Shown: positions 33,194-52,541, counted from the stretch's first letter. The stretch: 64,000 nt of DNA from Muricoccus harenae (GCF_009848505.1 NZ_WWDL01000006.1:1-64000); one strand, 5' to 3'. The notes: generated by a model from the letters alone, not told the origin. Made by a program: numbers and translations.

Positions 33194-33212
33194 GGTTTCA
33201 AGATCTGAAACC
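33194..33212 (+). promoter_or_regulatory. Hairpin between tRNA-Gly and tuf
   Basis: GGTTTCA and TGAAACC form a perfect 7-bp stem around AGATC. No T-run follows. It may be a processing signal that separates the tRNA part of the transcript from tuf mRNA, or part of a promoter region (TATAGC lies 16 bases further). Confidence 0.4.
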
Positions 33213-33302
33213 AGCCGCTTCCGACACCATATAGCGATCAACACAGCCTGCACGGGCGGGCGGGGGGCCTCTGCCCCCGAACGGGATAGGACTGGACGCA
33301 CA

Positions 33303-34490
<1,188 letters not shown>

Positions 34491-34516
34491 GCTTCCGCCC
34501 CAGGGCGTCAGCGAAA

Positions 34517-34550
34517 GGGGGGCGGGCTGCCGGAAGGTGGTCCGCCCTTT
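34517..34550 (+). terminator. Terminator after tuf copy 1
   Basis: GGGCGGGC / GTCCGCCC makes an 8-bp stem extended by G-T pairs, followed by TTTCC; AAA precedes it. It starts 27 bases past the tuf stop. It fits an intrinsic terminator with a short U-tract. Confidence 0.6.
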
Positions 34551-34615
34551 CCATGTCCGCAGGTTGCGCAGGGGCCGGCATCGCTGGCAGCTTGCCGCTG
34601 ACCGAGGAGGCCGAG

Positions 34616-36169
34616 TTGACCACCGCCGCCAGACCCGCCCCCCAGGCCGCCGGCGGTGCCCGCCACGACATCGCCTGGGAGGCGGTGCGCGATCTGGCCG
34701 CGCTCTGCGGCCTCGACATGCGCCATTTCCGCTATCCGGGGCGCGAGGCGGATCCCACCTCCGGGTCGCATCCCTGGGTCATGGGCTGCGAGGTGGTGGA
34801 CCATTTCGGCCGCATGGGGCCCGGCGAGGGGCCGCACGGGGCGGACGATGCGCTGCGCGAGCGCATCCGGACCACCTACCGTCACGCCAGCTGGGTCGCG
34901 CATTACACGGCGCTGAACGCCGCATTCCTGGCGCATGCGGGCGACCGGCGAATCCCATCACCCCTGTCGGGCGGGGATGCCACCATCCTCGGGAGCGTGC
35001 CGATCGGGCCGTACCAGTTCACCCTCTGCCTGGAGGGCGAGCGGCTGATCCTTGCCATTGGCATCGGCCACATGGCCGTCGGCATCCTCTATCCGGCCGA
35101 AGCGCTGTTCCTCGTGCTGACGCCCTATCCGCTGAATATTCGATCGGTGCTGCGCGTCCTCATGGACCATCTGCTGCAGCGGCCGCAGCCTTGGCTTGGC
35201 TGGATCCGCCGCGCGCAGGCGGCCTCGCTGCGCCGCGCCTACGTCATTGGTGACAACCGGCCGGGTCATTTCATCCGGCAGAGCCTCGCCTATCTCGACG
35301 CGCGGGAGGCGGAGATCCGTGCCTTCTCGGCGGCGGGCGGGCTGCTGCTGCCGGTGCCGGACTGGTGCGCCATGGATCCCTTCACCCTGATCCCAGGCCT
35401 GGCGCCACTCGAGCGGAGGGAAGTACCGAGCGAGGCCTTGACCTTGGCGGTGCTGCAGGACGGCTATGACGCCCACCGGGTGTATCGCTTCGATATCCAC
35501 CCCGACCCGTCCTGGCTCCGCCACCGCTTCGCCGCCCTGGCTCCCCTGGATCACGTGCCGGCGCTTCCGGGGCGCCGCTTCCGGGTGCTGATCTCCATCG
35601 ATGCAGAGAGCGGGCGCTTCCTGAACCAGGATGAGGCCTTCCGCTTCGTCCTCCGCCGGCTTGTCGAGGCCTGCGCCCGGGATGACAGAATCCTTGATGT
35701 GGCCTGGGACGGCTGGACCGTTCCTGGTGCTCCCTCGCCGCGCGACCTGGAGATCCTGGAGCGGATTGAGGCGGTGGTCGGACGAATCACGGAGGGGCTG
35801 TCAGGACTGGGCGAGCAGATCCGGCTCTTCGGCCGCTCCGCGCAGGAGAAAGTGCCGGCGGTGGCGGAATGCGACCTGGCCTTCGTCACCCAGGGCACCG
35901 GGGCCGTCATCCCCTGCTGGCTGCTGAAGCGCCCCACGGTCATCTACCACGTTGCCAGCATGGTGCAGGACCGCTCCTGCCTCGACGACACGGTGGCCTT
36001 CAACGTCGATCAGCGCGCGGTGATCGAGATGCCGCCCGAGGAAGGACGCCCGGTGCATCAGCGGCGCTTTTCCCTCGCGCCCTGGGGGCTGGATGAGGCG
36101 ATGCGCCGCGCCCTCGCAGGCAGCCTGGACCTTGGCGAGGCGGAACGGGCGACGCTCGCCAGCGATTGA
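34616..36169 (+). CDS. Hypothetical protein, about 517 aa
   Basis: Unrecognised large protein. It has no signal peptide and no clear membrane helix. The C-terminal third ([20 protein letters not shown], then [20 protein letters not shown]) resembles sugar-nucleotide-type Rossmann folds and the central [19 protein letters not shown] recalls glycosyltransferase-like proteins of Acetobacteraceae. This is a weak resemblance, not an assignment. The TTG at 34616 has GAGGAGG five bases before it, whereas the in-frame ATG at 34553 has no ribosome-binding site, so I prefer the TTG. A glycosyltransferase gene follows convergently. Confidence 0.6.
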   Translation: MTTAARPAPQAAGGARHDIAWEAVRDLAALCGLDMRHFRYPGREADPTSGSHPWVMGCEVVDHFGRMGPGEGPHGADDALRERIRTTYRHASWVAHYTALNAAFLAHAGDRRIPSPLSGGDATILGSVPIGPYQFTLCLEGERLILAIGIGHMAVGILYPAEALFLVLTPYPLNIRSVLRVLMDHLLQRPQPWLGWIRRAQAASLRRAYVIGDNRPGHFIRQSLAYLDAREAEIRAFSAAGGLLLPVPDWCAMDPFTLIPGLAPLERREVPSEALTLAVLQDGYDAHRVYRFDIHPDPSWLRHRFAALAPLDHVPALPGRRFRVLISIDAESGRFLNQDEAFRFVLRRLVEACARDDRILDVAWDGWTVPGAPSPRDLEILERIEAVVGRITEGLSGLGEQIRLFGRSAQEKVPAVAECDLAFVTQGTGAVIPCWLLKRPTVIYHVASMVQDRSCLDDTVAFNVDQRAVIEMPPEEGRPVHQRRFSLAPWGLDEAMRRALAGSLDLGEAERATLASD

Positions 36170-36181
36170 AGCCTGTGGCAA

Positions 36182-36213
36182 CAGCCCGCCCCGAAATCTC
36201 CGGGAGCGGGCTG
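36182..36213. terminator. Hairpin between convergent genes
   Basis: CAGCCCGC / GCGGGCTG is a perfect 8-bp stem between the unknown gene (+) and the glycosyltransferase (-). No U-run on either strand. Probably a bidirectional terminator or 3' end stabiliser. Confidence 0.5.
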
Positions 36214-36224
36214 CCGGCCTGTTA

Positions 36225-37283
36225 TCAGCCCGCCACGGCGCGCAGGAGCGGGCGGGTGCCCGCCATCATGCGGGCGTAGAGCGCCTCGTAATCGGCCGCC
36301 ATGCGGTCGGCGGTGAAGCGCTGCTCGAAGCGTGCGCGCACCTTGGCGCGGTCCAACTCGCCCAGCCTCCTCACGGCCGAGGCGGCCTCCTCCTCGTTCC
36401 GCACGATGAAGCCGGTCAACCCGTCCTCCACCACCTCGGTCACCGAGCCGGCGGGGTAGGCGATCACCGGCGTGCCGCAGGCCATGGCCTCGATCATCAC
36501 CAGCCCGAAGGGCTCCGGCCAGTCAATCGGCACCAGCAAGGCGCGGGCGCCGGAGAGAAAGCCGGGCTTTCGCAGGTCGCAGATCTCGCCGACGAAATCG
36601 ACATGCGCCTGGCCAAGCAGGGGCTCGATTTCCTCGGCGAAATAAGCGGCGTCGGCGCGGTCCACCTTGGCCGCGATCTTCAGTGGCACGCCGGCAAGGC
36701 CCGCGATCTTGATAGCGCGGTCCGGCCGCTTCTCAGGCGCGATGCGGCCGAGGAAGGCAAGGTATCCGTCCGACCCGTTGCCCTGGGGCGTCAGCAGGTC
36801 GCGCGGCAGGCCGTGATGGACCGTGGCGGCCCAGTTGGCGCGCCGCAGGGGCGCCCGCTGGGAGTCCGAGATCGAGACCACCCGCGCCTCCGGGAAAGCG
36901 TCGAAGATCGGTTCCAGCTCCGGCAGGTCCAGCCGCCCGTGCAGCGTCGTCACCCAGGGAACGGGCTGACGGCTGAAGGCTGGAAAGGGCAGGTAGTCCA
37001 GGTGGAAGTGGATCACGTCGAATTCATCCGCCCGCCGCAGCACGGTTTCCAGCAGCAGCGTGTGCGGGGCGTTCGTATCCCGGACCGTGGGGTCAAGGCG
37101 CAGCGCCTTCTCCCGGACGGCCACAAGCTCCGCCTTGGTCACCGCATCACCCGTGGCGAAGAGGGTGACGTCATGGCCCCGGTCCACCAGGGCTTCGGTG
37201 AGGAAGGAGACCACCCGCTCCGTCCCGCCATAGAGCTTGGGGGGCACGGCCTCATAGAGCGGAGCAACCTGAGCGATGCGCAT
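36225..37283 (-). CDS. Glycosyltransferase family 4
   Basis: A retaining GT-B glycosyltransferase, 352 residues. The acceptor half opens MRIAQVAPLYEAVPPKLYGG, then TERVV. The donor half has GYLAFLGRIAPEKRPDRAI and the nucleotide-sugar motif EPFGLVMIEAMACGTPVIAY, with the E-x7-E glutamates. The start is the ATG giving MRIAQV, the usual family start; earlier in-frame codons are unlikely. The substrate is unknown, perhaps a cell-surface glycan. Divergent from the ABC exporter across a repeat-rich gap. Confidence 0.88.
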   Translation of the reverse strand: MRIAQVAPLYEAVPPKLYGGTERVVSFLTEALVDRGHDVTLFATGDAVTKAELVAVREKALRLDPTVRDTNAPHTLLLETVLRRADEFDVIHFHLDYLPFPAFSRQPVPWVTTLHGRLDLPELEPIFDAFPEARVVSISDSQRAPLRRANWAATVHHGLPRDLLTPQGNGSDGYLAFLGRIAPEKRPDRAIKIAGLAGVPLKIAAKVDRADAAYFAEEIEPLLGQAHVDFVGEICDLRKPGFLSGARALLVPIDWPEPFGLVMIEAMACGTPVIAYPAGSVTEVVEDGLTGFIVRNEEEAASAVRRLGELDRAKVRARFEQRFTADRMAADYEALYARMMAGTRPLLRAVAG

Positions 37284-37508
37284 GCGAGGGCCTCTCATCG
37301 GCTTCGGCGTTCCTCCCGGTTTTCGTTCTGCGGCCCACCAACGCGGTGAATGCGACCGGAAAGAGGCAAAGCTACCCAGATTTGGCCGGAAACCGCCGCC
37401 AAGCCCTGCGTTCTCCTGTCCACTAATGGCCCGAAGAGGCTGGCAGTCAGGGCTCCGCGGCACGGGACGCCACGGAGGGGGAGGACGGCGTGCTCACGAG
37501 AAGCTGAA

Positions 37509-37634
37509 GGTCGGAAGGCCCAGCGATCCCGGCCTGAAGGCCGAATGACCGCGGCCGCGAGGCCAAACCTTCACGGGCCGGAAGACCTGGACTTGGTGGC
37601 CGCAAGGCCCGGACGACCCAGGGGCCGCCAGGCC
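37509..37634. repeat. Six-unit 22-bp-period tandem repeat
   Basis: Six diverged copies of GGCCGNAAGGCC, each a small palindrome, begin at 37509, 37531, 37553, 37576, 37598 and 37623. The spacing (22, 22, 23, 22 and 25) is two helical turns and is not a multiple of three, so it is not a protein repeat. It ends 20 bases before the ABC exporter start. The remainder of 37284-37654 shows no gene. Confidence 0.7.
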
Positions 37635-37654
37635 CGGACGGAGAAGGAGAGCGC

Positions 37655-39532
37655 ATGTCGGCCACTGCCTCCGGTGCATCCCACATCGTGCGTCGGGCAT
37701 TCCCCGCCGCCGTCGCCGCGCCGACGGAGCGCGACGAGAGGCCTGTCCTGCTCCCCTATGCCGATCGCCCCATTGGCTTCCTCCTCCGCTACGTGATGCT
37801 GCACCGGACCGCCCATGCGGTGGTGCTGGCCGCCGTGCTGGCGGCGGTAGCCTGCTCGGTCGGCTCGCAATACGCGGTGAAGCACCTGGTGGACGTGCTC
37901 TCGGCCGGGCCGCAGCCAGGGTCCGGCGCCGGGACCGGGGGAAGCGCCCCCTGGATGGCCCTGGCCGTGCTGGCGGCCATCATCGCCGGCGACAACCTGC
38001 TCTGGCGCCTCGGCGGCTGGGTGGCGGCGGACAGCTTCACCCGGGTGACCGGGCACATGCGGGCGGACCTGTTCCACCACCTGTCCGGCCACGCGCCGGA
38101 CTACTTCGCCGACCGCTCCCCGGGGGTGCTGGCCAGCCGAATCTCGGCGACGGCCAACGCGGCCTGGACCGTGCTCTCGACCATGACCTGGAATGCGCTG
38201 CCACCCACGGTGGCGGTGTGCATCGCCATCGCCTTCCTGGCGGGGATCGACCCGCTGATGGCCGGCACGCTCTTCGTCATCGCGAGCGGCATGGCTTTCC
38301 TGCTCACCTGGCTGGCCGGGCGGGGCAGGGACCTGCACCAGGATTACGCGACCAAGGCCGCGGCGGTGGATGGCGAGCTGGTGGATGTGGTCCAGAACAT
38401 CGGGCTAGTCCGCGCCTTCGGGGCCACCATCCGGGAGCGCGAGCGCTTCGGTGCCACGGTCAGCAGCGAGGTCGCCTCGCGCAAGCGCAGCCTGCGCTAT
38501 CTGGAGAAGCTGCGGCTGGCCCACGCCGTGATGACGGCGCTGCTCACGGTGGGGCTGCTCTGCTGGGCTCTTATGCTCTGGCAGGCCGGGCGGGCCACCA
38601 CGGGCGACATCGTCATGACCTGCGGCCTGGGCTTTACCATCCTGCACGGCACCCGAGACCTCGCGGTGGCGCTTGTGGAGCTGATCCAGCATGTCGCCCG
38701 CCTGTCTGAGGCGGTGAAGGCACTGCTCGTCCCTCATGCCCTGCCGGACCGCGAGGATGCCAAGCCGATTCGCCCCCGTGGCGGGGCGGTGGCCTTCCAG
38801 GACGTGTCCTTCGCCTATCCGGGCGCCCGGGATGGGGCCGAGGGCCGAGTGCTGCGCCATTTCGAGCTGTCGGTGGCGCCGGGCGAGCGGGTGGGGCTGG
38901 TAGGCCGCTCCGGCTCGGGCAAGTCCACGGCGCTGGCGCTGCTGCAGCGATTCGCCGCGCCACAATCGGGCCGTATCCTGATCGACGGCCAGGACATCTC
39001 CGAGGCCACCCAGGCCAGCCTCGCCGCCATGCTGGCGGTGGTGCCGCAGGACGTGTCGCTGTTCCAGCGCTCGGTGCTGGAGAACATCCGCTACGGCCGC
39101 CCCGAAGCCACGGATGCCGAGGTGCTGCGCGCCGCCGAGGCCGCCCATTGTCGCGAGTTCATCGAGGCCATGCCGAAGGGCTTCCACACCGAGGTCGGGC
39201 AGCGCGGGGTCCGGCTCTCGGGCGGGCAGCGCCAACGCCTGGCGATCGCCCGCGCCCTGCTGAAGGACGCGCCGATCCTGATCCTGGACGAGGCGACCTC
39301 CGCCCTCGACTCGGAGTCGGAGAAGGCGGTCCAGGTGGCGCTGGAGCGGCTTATGCGGGGCCGCACGGTGATCGCCGTGGCGCATCGCCTGGGCACGCTG
39401 CGGCATTTCGACCGAATCGTGGTGATGCAGGACGGGCAGGTGCGCGAACAAGGTTCCCCGGCCGAGCTGGCAACTCGGGCTGGTCTCTACCGGGACCTTC
39501 TGCACAGCCAGGGTATGGCCACGGCAGCCTGA
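37655..39532 (+). CDS. ABC transporter, exporter type (fused TM-ATPase)
   Basis: A 625-residue half-transporter that should work as a homodimer in the inner membrane. Residues about 45-345 hold six membrane helices. The ATPase follows: Walker [10 protein letters not shown] (about 417-425), Q-loop VPQDVSLFQ, signature LSGGQRQRL (about 519-527), Walker [13 protein letters not shown] and the H-loop AVAHR. A basic, Ala-rich N-terminal stretch of about 40 residues precedes the first helix. The substrate is unknown; lipid or glycan export would suit the glycosyltransferase across the gap, but that is inference. GGAGAAGGAGAG precedes the ATG. Confidence 0.92.
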   Translation: MSATASGASHIVRRAFPAAVAAPTERDERPVLLPYADRPIGFLLRYVMLHRTAHAVVLAAVLAAVACSVGSQYAVKHLVDVLSAGPQPGSGAGTGGSAPWMALAVLAAIIAGDNLLWRLGGWVAADSFTRVTGHMRADLFHHLSGHAPDYFADRSPGVLASRISATANAAWTVLSTMTWNALPPTVAVCIAIAFLAGIDPLMAGTLFVIASGMAFLLTWLAGRGRDLHQDYATKAAAVDGELVDVVQNIGLVRAFGATIRERERFGATVSSEVASRKRSLRYLEKLRLAHAVMTALLTVGLLCWALMLWQAGRATTGDIVMTCGLGFTILHGTRDLAVALVELIQHVARLSEAVKALLVPHALPDREDAKPIRPRGGAVAFQDVSFAYPGARDGAEGRVLRHFELSVAPGERVGLVGRSGSGKSTALALLQRFAAPQSGRILIDGQDISEATQASLAAMLAVVPQDVSLFQRSVLENIRYGRPEATDAEVLRAAEAAHCREFIEAMPKGFHTEVGQRGVRLSGGQRQRLAIARALLKDAPILILDEATSALDSESEKAVQVALERLMRGRTVIAVAHRLGTLRHFDRIVVMQDGQVREQGSPAELATRAGLYRDLLHSQGMATAA

Positions 39533-39617
39533 GCGCAGGGCTGGACAAGCCGCGGGCTGGACAAGCCGCTCCGGCGCACGGAGAAGCAGCCCCTTCAGAG
39601 GCTCGGTGGAGAGTGGC

Positions 39618-40049
39618 ATGTCCGGGCAGCAAGGGGTGGAACTGGCGGGTTTCTGGCCGCGACTCGCGGCGCAGCTGCTGGACGTGGCCTGGATGCTGCC
39701 CCTGGGACTTGTCCTCGTGCTCCTCGGTGATTTGGCCCGCGGCGGGGAGGGGCTCTCGCCGGGCGCGGATCTTTTCCTCCAGCTGATCTCCGCCTTGCTG
39801 ATCCTCCTGTTCTGGGTCACCCGGCAGGCAACGCCGGGGAAGATGCTGATGCGCCTGCGTGTGGTGGACGCAGCGACGGGCGGTACCCCGCCCCTGCCGC
39901 GGCTGGTGGTGCGCTATGTCGGGTACATCGTCTCCAGCCTGCCGCTTGGACTCGGCTATCTCTGGATGCTCTGGGACCCGCGCCGGCAATGCTGGCACGA
40001 CAAGCTCGCCCGCACGCTGGTGGTGCGGGACCCGCCGCCGCGGGCCTGA
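39618..40049 (+). CDS. RDD family membrane protein
   Basis: A 143-residue inner-membrane protein. The family's Arg-Asp-Asp pattern appears as GFWPRLAAQLLDVAWM (Arg and Asp in the first helix), followed by two more helices, TPGKMLMRLRVVD, and a conserved WHDKLARTLVV ending. RDD proteins have proposed Na+/H+-related or unknown transport roles. The ATG at 39618 follows GGAGAG and is preferred to the GTG at 39606. It lies after the ABC exporter; a direct repeat of GGCTGGACAAGCCGC lies between them. Confidence 0.85.
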   Translation: MSGQQGVELAGFWPRLAAQLLDVAWMLPLGLVLVLLGDLARGGEGLSPGADLFLQLISALLILLFWVTRQATPGKMLMRLRVVDAATGGTPPLPRLVVRYVGYIVSSLPLGLGYLWMLWDPRRQCWHDKLARTLVVRDPPPRA

Positions 40050-40136
40050 GGTCCGGGAGCGGGCGGCAAGCTGATCACGGCCTCTCGACAGCCGGGCTGC
40101 CTTGCCTTAAGGCACGGCCCCTGCGCGGACCCGCCT

Positions 40137-40213
40137 AGGGGCGTAGCTCAATTGGCTAGAGCGCCGGTCTCCAAAACCGGAGGTTGGGGGTTCGAGACCC
40201 TCCGCCCCTGCCA
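40137..40213 (+). tRNA. tRNA-Trp (anticodon CCA)
   Basis: The acceptor arms are AGGGGCG/CGCCCCT, the D arm is TAGCTCAATTGGCTAGAGC, the anticodon loop is CTCCAAA (CCA), and the T arm is GGGGTTCGAGACCCT. CCA is encoded. It is directly upstream of secE as in most Proteobacteria. Confidence 0.96.
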
Positions 40214-40313
40214 GGGCGGGCCGTGCATGACCATCTCAGAGCATCGTGCTCTTGGCATCGCGCCGCAGCGCCCAGGGAACCTCCCGGGGTCCGGCGCCTG
40301 GAGGGGGCCTGAC

Positions 40314-40508
40314 GTGGCCGGTTTCAACCCAGTGGGTTATCTGCGCGACGTCCGGCAGGAGATCGGCCGGGTGACCTGGCCGAGCCGCAAGGAGACGCTG
40401 ATCACCACGGGCCTGGTGCTGGCGCTCTCGGCGCTGGCTGCGGTCTTCTTCCTGGTGACGGATTGGCTGATCCAGCTCGGCATGCGCCTGCTGTTCGGAT
40501 TCGTCTGA
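40314..40508 (+). CDS. secE: Preprotein translocase subunit SecE
   Basis: Essential small subunit of the SecYEG channel. It has 64 residues with the single-helix alphaproteobacterial form: an amphipathic N-terminal part ([20 protein letters not shown]) and one membrane helix ([18 protein letters not shown]). The GTG at 40314 is six bases after GGAGGGGG, and yields the usual length; an in-frame ATG at 40227 would add 29 atypical residues. Placed in the conserved tRNA-Trp, secE, nusG order. Confidence 0.9.
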   Translation: MAGFNPVGYLRDVRQEIGRVTWPSRKETLITTGLVLALSALAAVFFLVTDWLIQLGMRLLFGFV

Positions 40509-40599
40509 GGGCGTAAAGTTTTCCGCGCGCCGCGCCGGAGGCCGGGGCCGATGCCCGGCCGGAGGCGCGGAGCGCCACAGGATTGGGAGCTTCGCGGCC

Positions 40600-41136
40600 A
40601 TGGCCGACAAGAAGTGGTATGTCGTCCACGTCTACTCGGGCTTCGAGAAGAAGATCGCGAGCCAGATCAAGGAGCAGGCCGCGCAGAAGGGCCTGGCTGA
40701 CCGGATCGAGGACGTGCTCGTCCCCTCCGAGGAGGTGGTCGAGGTGCGCCGCGGCCAGAAGGTGAACTCCGAGCGAAAGTTCTTCCCCGGCTATGTGCTG
40801 GTGAAGATGGAGATGACCGACGAGGCCTGGCATCTGGTCAAGGACACGCCCAAGGTCACCGGCTTCCTCGGCGCCCGCAACAAGCCGAGCCCGATCCCGG
40901 AGCGCGAGGCGATGCGCATGCTCCAGCAGGTCCAGGACAACGCGGAGAAGCCGCGCCGCCCCTCCATCACCTTCGAGGTGGGCGAGAACGTCCGCGTGGC
41001 GGACGGCCCCTTCACCTCCTTCAACGGCGTGGTGGAAGAGGTCGATGAGGAGAAGGGCCGGGTGAAGGTCTCCGTTTCCATCTTCGGTCGTGCCACACCG
41101 GTGGAGTTGGAATACGGGCAGGTGGAAAAGGCCTAA
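40600..41136 (+). CDS. nusG: Transcription termination/antitermination factor NusG
   Basis: Binds RNA polymerase across the clamp and links it to Rho or to ribosomal S10. It has 178 residues. The NGN domain runs from the start ([15 protein letters not shown]) through [12 protein letters not shown]; the C-terminal KOW domain has [20 protein letters not shown] and ends [16 protein letters not shown]. Full length, no insert. In operon with secE. Confidence 0.97.
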   Translation: MADKKWYVVHVYSGFEKKIASQIKEQAAQKGLADRIEDVLVPSEEVVEVRRGQKVNSERKFFPGYVLVKMEMTDEAWHLVKDTPKVTGFLGARNKPSPIPEREAMRMLQQVQDNAEKPRRPSITFEVGENVRVADGPFTSFNGVVEEVDEEKGRVKVSVSIFGRATPVELEYGQVEKA

Positions 41137-41186
41137 GGTCTTCCCCCAAGGCGGCCCGAAGGCCTCTCCCGGAAAGTTTCCAAATT

Positions 41187-41207
41187 AGGGCTGGACTCCA
41201 GCCCTTT
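41187..41207 (+). terminator. Hairpin between nusG and rplK
   Basis: AGGGCTGG / CCAGCCCT, an 8-bp perfect stem with loop ACT, followed by TT then GG. It could be a partial terminator or attenuator between the secE-nusG and rplKAJL-rpoBC transcripts. Confidence 0.5.
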
Positions 41208-41357
41208 GGCGGGACTATACGCCGCCTCCGCGCCGGCCGGGCTGGGGTTCTCCCTGTCCGGCCGTCGCGCGTTTCCAGGAACGCGGGAGGTCCGGCCCCA
41301 GCCTATCGGGGTAGGCCGTATGGACCGCGGGCCTCCGAACTTGAGAGGTGCCAGAGA

Positions 41358-41792
41358 ATGGCGAAGAAGATCGTCGGCTACATCAAGCTGCAGATCCCCG
41401 CGGGCAAGGCGAATCCGTCCCCGCCGGTGGGCCCCGCGCTCGGTCAGCGCGGGTTGAACATCATGCAGTTCGTGAAGGAATTCAACGCGGCCACCCAGGG
41501 CATGGAGCCCGGGACCCCGACGCCGGTGGTCATCACCGCCTATTCGGACCGCACCTTCTCCTTCATCACCAAGACTCCGCCCAACACCTACTTCCTGCTG
41601 AAGGCGGCGAAGCTCGAGAAGGGCAGCCAGACCCCGGGCAAGGGTGGCGTCGTCGGCCGTGTGACCAAGTCACAGCTGGCCGAGATCGCCAAGGTGAAGA
41701 TGAAGGACATGAACTGCGAGACCGAAGAGGCCGCGGTTCGGATGCTGGCCGGGTCTGCCCGCGCCATGGGCATGAGCGTGGTGGAGGGCTGA
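41358..41792 (+). CDS. rplK: 50S ribosomal protein L11
   Basis: Forms the base of the L7/L12 stalk with 23S rRNA helices 43/44. It has 144 residues, the normal length. Landmarks are the N-terminal [20 protein letters not shown], which contacts elongation factors and thiopeptides, and the C-terminal RNA-binding domain ([19 protein letters not shown]). It lies three bases before rplA. Confidence 0.98.
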   Translation: MAKKIVGYIKLQIPAGKANPSPPVGPALGQRGLNIMQFVKEFNAATQGMEPGTPTPVVITAYSDRTFSFITKTPPNTYFLLKAAKLEKGSQTPGKGGVVGRVTKSQLAEIAKVKMKDMNCETEEAAVRMLAGSARAMGMSVVEG

Positions 41793-41795
41793 TCG

Positions 41796-42491
41796 ATGGC
41801 CAAGCAGGGCAAGCGTCTCCGCAAGATCTCCGAGAGCCTGGATCTCGAGAAGAACTATGGGCTGGCCGAGGCAATCGCCACGGTGAAGTCCAACGCCAAT
41901 GCGAAGTTTGACGAGACCGTCGAGATCTCGATGAACCTCGGCATCGACCCCCGCCATGCCGACCAGATGGTCCGCGGCGTGGTCGGCCTGCCGAACGGCA
42001 CCGGCAAGACCGTCCGCGTGGGCGTCTTCGCCCGCGGCCCGAAGGCCGAGGAGGCGCAGGCCGCCGGTGCCGACGTGGTGGGCGCCGAGGACCTGATGGC
42101 CGCGGTGCAGGATGGCAAGATCGAGTTCGACCGCTGCATCGCGACCCCGGACATGATGGGCCTCGTTGGCCGCCTCGGTAAGATCCTTGGCCCGCGCGGG
42201 CTGATGCCGAACCCGAAGCTCGGCACCGTGACCATGGACGTGAAGGGCGCCGTGACGGCCGCCAAGGCTGGCCAGGTCGAGTTCCGCGCCGAGAAGGCCG
42301 GTATCGTCCATGCCGGCATCGGCAAGGCGAGCTTCGAGACCGACAAGCTGCTCGAGAATGCCAAGGCTTTCGTGGACGCCATCCAGCGCGCCCGCCCGGC
42401 CGGCTCCAAGGGCACCTATGTGAAGAAGGTCGCGGTGTCCTCCTCCATGGGCCCTGGCCTGAAGGTGGACGTGGCGAGCCTCTCCGCCTGA
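41796..42491 (+). CDS. rplA: 50S ribosomal protein L1
   Basis: Builds the mobile L1 stalk at the E site, and in most bacteria represses its own operon by binding rplK mRNA. It has 231 residues. Family features are [30 protein letters not shown] and the conserved [14 protein letters not shown]. Operon with rplK; in-frame start with a typical alphaproteobacterial N-terminus. Confidence 0.98.
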   Translation: MAKQGKRLRKISESLDLEKNYGLAEAIATVKSNANAKFDETVEISMNLGIDPRHADQMVRGVVGLPNGTGKTVRVGVFARGPKAEEAQAAGADVVGAEDLMAAVQDGKIEFDRCIATPDMMGLVGRLGKILGPRGLMPNPKLGTVTMDVKGAVTAAKAGQVEFRAEKAGIVHAGIGKASFETDKLLENAKAFVDAIQRARPAGSKGTYVKKVAVSSSMGPGLKVDVASLSA

Positions 42492-42530
42492 GTTTGACGC
42501 CTCGGGGCTCCGGCCCTGGGGCATGAGATA

Positions 42531-42575
42531 CGCCCGCCCGGCAACGGGCGGGCGGGCAAGGCGGGGAAACCCGCC
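42531..42575 (+). promoter_or_regulatory. Two GNRA-capped hairpins in the L10 leader
   Basis: CGCCCGCCCG-GCAA-CGGGCGGGCG and GGCGGG-GAAA-CCCGCC stand five bases apart in the 318-base gap before rplJ. Both loops are GNRA tetraloops. In E. coli this gap carries the L10-(L12)4 binding site that represses rplJL translation; these stems are candidates for the equivalent structure or for an attenuator. Nothing else is seen in 42492-42809. Confidence 0.5.
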
Positions 42576-42809
42576 TGACCTGTCCGAGACCCGATGTGGC
42601 CAGCCCTTTCCTGGGGCGGGCCTTGAAGCGAGAGCGCAACGGGGAGACGGGGTGCCAGAGACGATGATCCGCCGGTTTGTTCTGGTGGGCTTGGCTTGGC
42701 TTCCGGCTTGAATCTGACAGGCGAACCGGGGTGGCCCCTTCCGGGGCTGCCCCTGCGTGAACCGGCCGGGGCCCCTCCACAAGGCACTGGTTATTCGTAG
42801 GAGACGGGA

Positions 42810-43346
42810 ATGGACCGTTCGGAGAAGACTGCGTTCGTCGCCTCCCTCGGTTCGGTGTTCGCCGAAACCTCCTTCGTGCTCGTCGCCCAGAACAATGGGC
42901 TGACGGTCGCGGCGGTGGATGATCTGCGACGCCGGATGCGGGCGGCTGGTGCGACGTACAAGGTCGCCAAGAACCGGCTGGCCAATCTCGCCCTCGACGG
43001 CACCCGCTTTCAGGGCATCTCGCCGCTGCTGAAGGGTCCGACCGCGCTCGCGTGGTCAAGGGATCCTGTGGCCGTGGCGAAGACCGCCGTGGAGTTCGCC
43101 AAGGGTAACGACAAGTTCGTGATCCTGGGCGGGGCACTTGGCACGCAGACCCTCGACGTCAATGGCGTCAGGGCTCTGTCCGAGCTGCCTTCGCTCGAAA
43201 CGCTGCGGGCGCAGCTCGTGGGTCTTATTCAGACCCCGGCGACGCGCATCGCGGGCGTGCTGCAGGCTCCGGCCGGGCAGCTGGCGCGGGTGTTCAAGGC
43301 CTATGCCGACAAGGATGGGTCGACCGAGGGCGCGGAAGCCGCCTGA
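42810..43346 (+). CDS. rplJ: 50S ribosomal protein L10
   Basis: Anchors L7/L12 dimers to the ribosome. It has 178 residues: an RNA-binding N-terminal domain ([20 protein letters not shown], then [18 protein letters not shown]) and a C-terminal alpha-8 helix ([12 protein letters not shown]) for stalk dimers, a little longer than E. coli's as expected for three dimers. GGAGACGGG precedes the ATG. Confidence 0.98.
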   Translation: MDRSEKTAFVASLGSVFAETSFVLVAQNNGLTVAAVDDLRRRMRAAGATYKVAKNRLANLALDGTRFQGISPLLKGPTALAWSRDPVAVAKTAVEFAKGNDKFVILGGALGTQTLDVNGVRALSELPSLETLRAQLVGLIQTPATRIAGVLQAPAGQLARVFKAYADKDGSTEGAEAA

Positions 43347-43436
43347 AACGCCGTATCCCTGGGACGGTTGCCCAAGCCGTGACCGCCCGGGGTTGCAAAC
43401 ATCAAGCCAAGCCATTAAATCGAAGGACACAAAGAT

Positions 43437-43817
43437 ATGGCCGATCTCGCGAAGCTCGTCGACGAGCTGTCCAGCCTCACCGTCCTGGAGGCCGCTGAGC
43501 TCTCCAAGATGCTCGAGGAGAAGTGGGGCGTCTCCGCCGCGGCGCCTGTCGCCGTGGCTGCCGCGCCGGCCGCTGGCGGCGCTGCCGCTGCGCCTGCCGA
43601 AGAGCAGACGGAGTTCACCGTGATCCTGGCCGCCGGTGGCGACAAGAAGATCAACGTGATCAAGGAGATCCGCACGATCACCGGTCTCGGCCTCAAGGAG
43701 GCCAAGGACCTGGTCGAGGGCGCTCCGAAGACCGTGAAGGAAGGTGTCTCGAAGGACGAGGCGGAGAAGATCCGCAAGGTCCTCGAGGAGAACGGCGCCA
43801 AGGTTGAGGTCAAGTAA
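43437..43817 (+). CDS. rplL: 50S ribosomal protein L7/L12
   Basis: Stalk protein recruiting translational GTPases. It has 126 residues. The N-terminal dimerisation helix pair ([20 protein letters not shown]), an Ala/Pro hinge at about residues 35-57, and the globular C-terminal domain ([20 protein letters not shown]) with the factor-binding helix ([17 protein letters not shown]). Normal length. Confidence 0.98.
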   Translation: MADLAKLVDELSSLTVLEAAELSKMLEEKWGVSAAAPVAVAAAPAAGGAAAAPAEEQTEFTVILAAGGDKKINVIKEIRTITGLGLKEAKDLVEGAPKTVKEGVSKDEAEKIRKVLEENGAKVEVK

Positions 43818-43833
43818 GACCCCGACCGACAAT

Positions 43834-43856
43834 CCTCCGGCCTGTTTGGCCGGGGG
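43834..43856 (+). terminator. rplL-rpoB intercistronic hairpin
   Basis: CCTCCGGCC-TGTTT-GGCCGGGGG: a 9-bp stem counting a G-T pair, 17 bases after rplL. In many bacteria a partial terminator or RNase III site here sets the lower level of rpoBC relative to stalk proteins. No U-run follows, so attenuation strength is uncertain. Confidence 0.5.
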
Positions 43857-44010
43857 GACAAGGTGGTTCGAAGGGCCGGGCGGAAACCCTCAGGGTTTCC
43901 GCCCGCGCCCGCTTTTCGCCGGATGGCTGGGCCGTCCGGTGGGTTTGCGGGGGGTCGGGGCGCGCGGCGGCGCCCGGACCTCACGTTAGGCGAAGGGACG
44001 CAGGGCTGGC

Positions 44011-48204
<4,194 letters not shown>

Positions 48205-48224
48205 TTTTCGACCGACAGGATCGC

Positions 48225-48250
48225 GCCGGCCCCATCCCAGCGGGGCCGGC
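48225..48250 (+). promoter_or_regulatory. rpoB-rpoC intercistronic hairpin
   Basis: GCCGGCCCC / GGGGCCGGC, a perfect 9-bp stem with an 8-base loop, in the 98-base gap between rpoB and rpoC. No U-tract, so more likely an mRNA stability or processing element than a terminator. Confidence 0.45.
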
Positions 48251-48302
48251 CGCTGATGTTGCCACGCTTTGCGCGGCAGGCTGGACGTAGAAGGAAGGCC
48301 CT

Positions 48303-52541
<4,239 letters not shown>

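Noticed and set aside
37509-37634. Possible CRISPR array
   Set aside because: Units are 12-bp palindromes with only about 10 bases between them, the copies differ from each other, and no cas gene is nearby.
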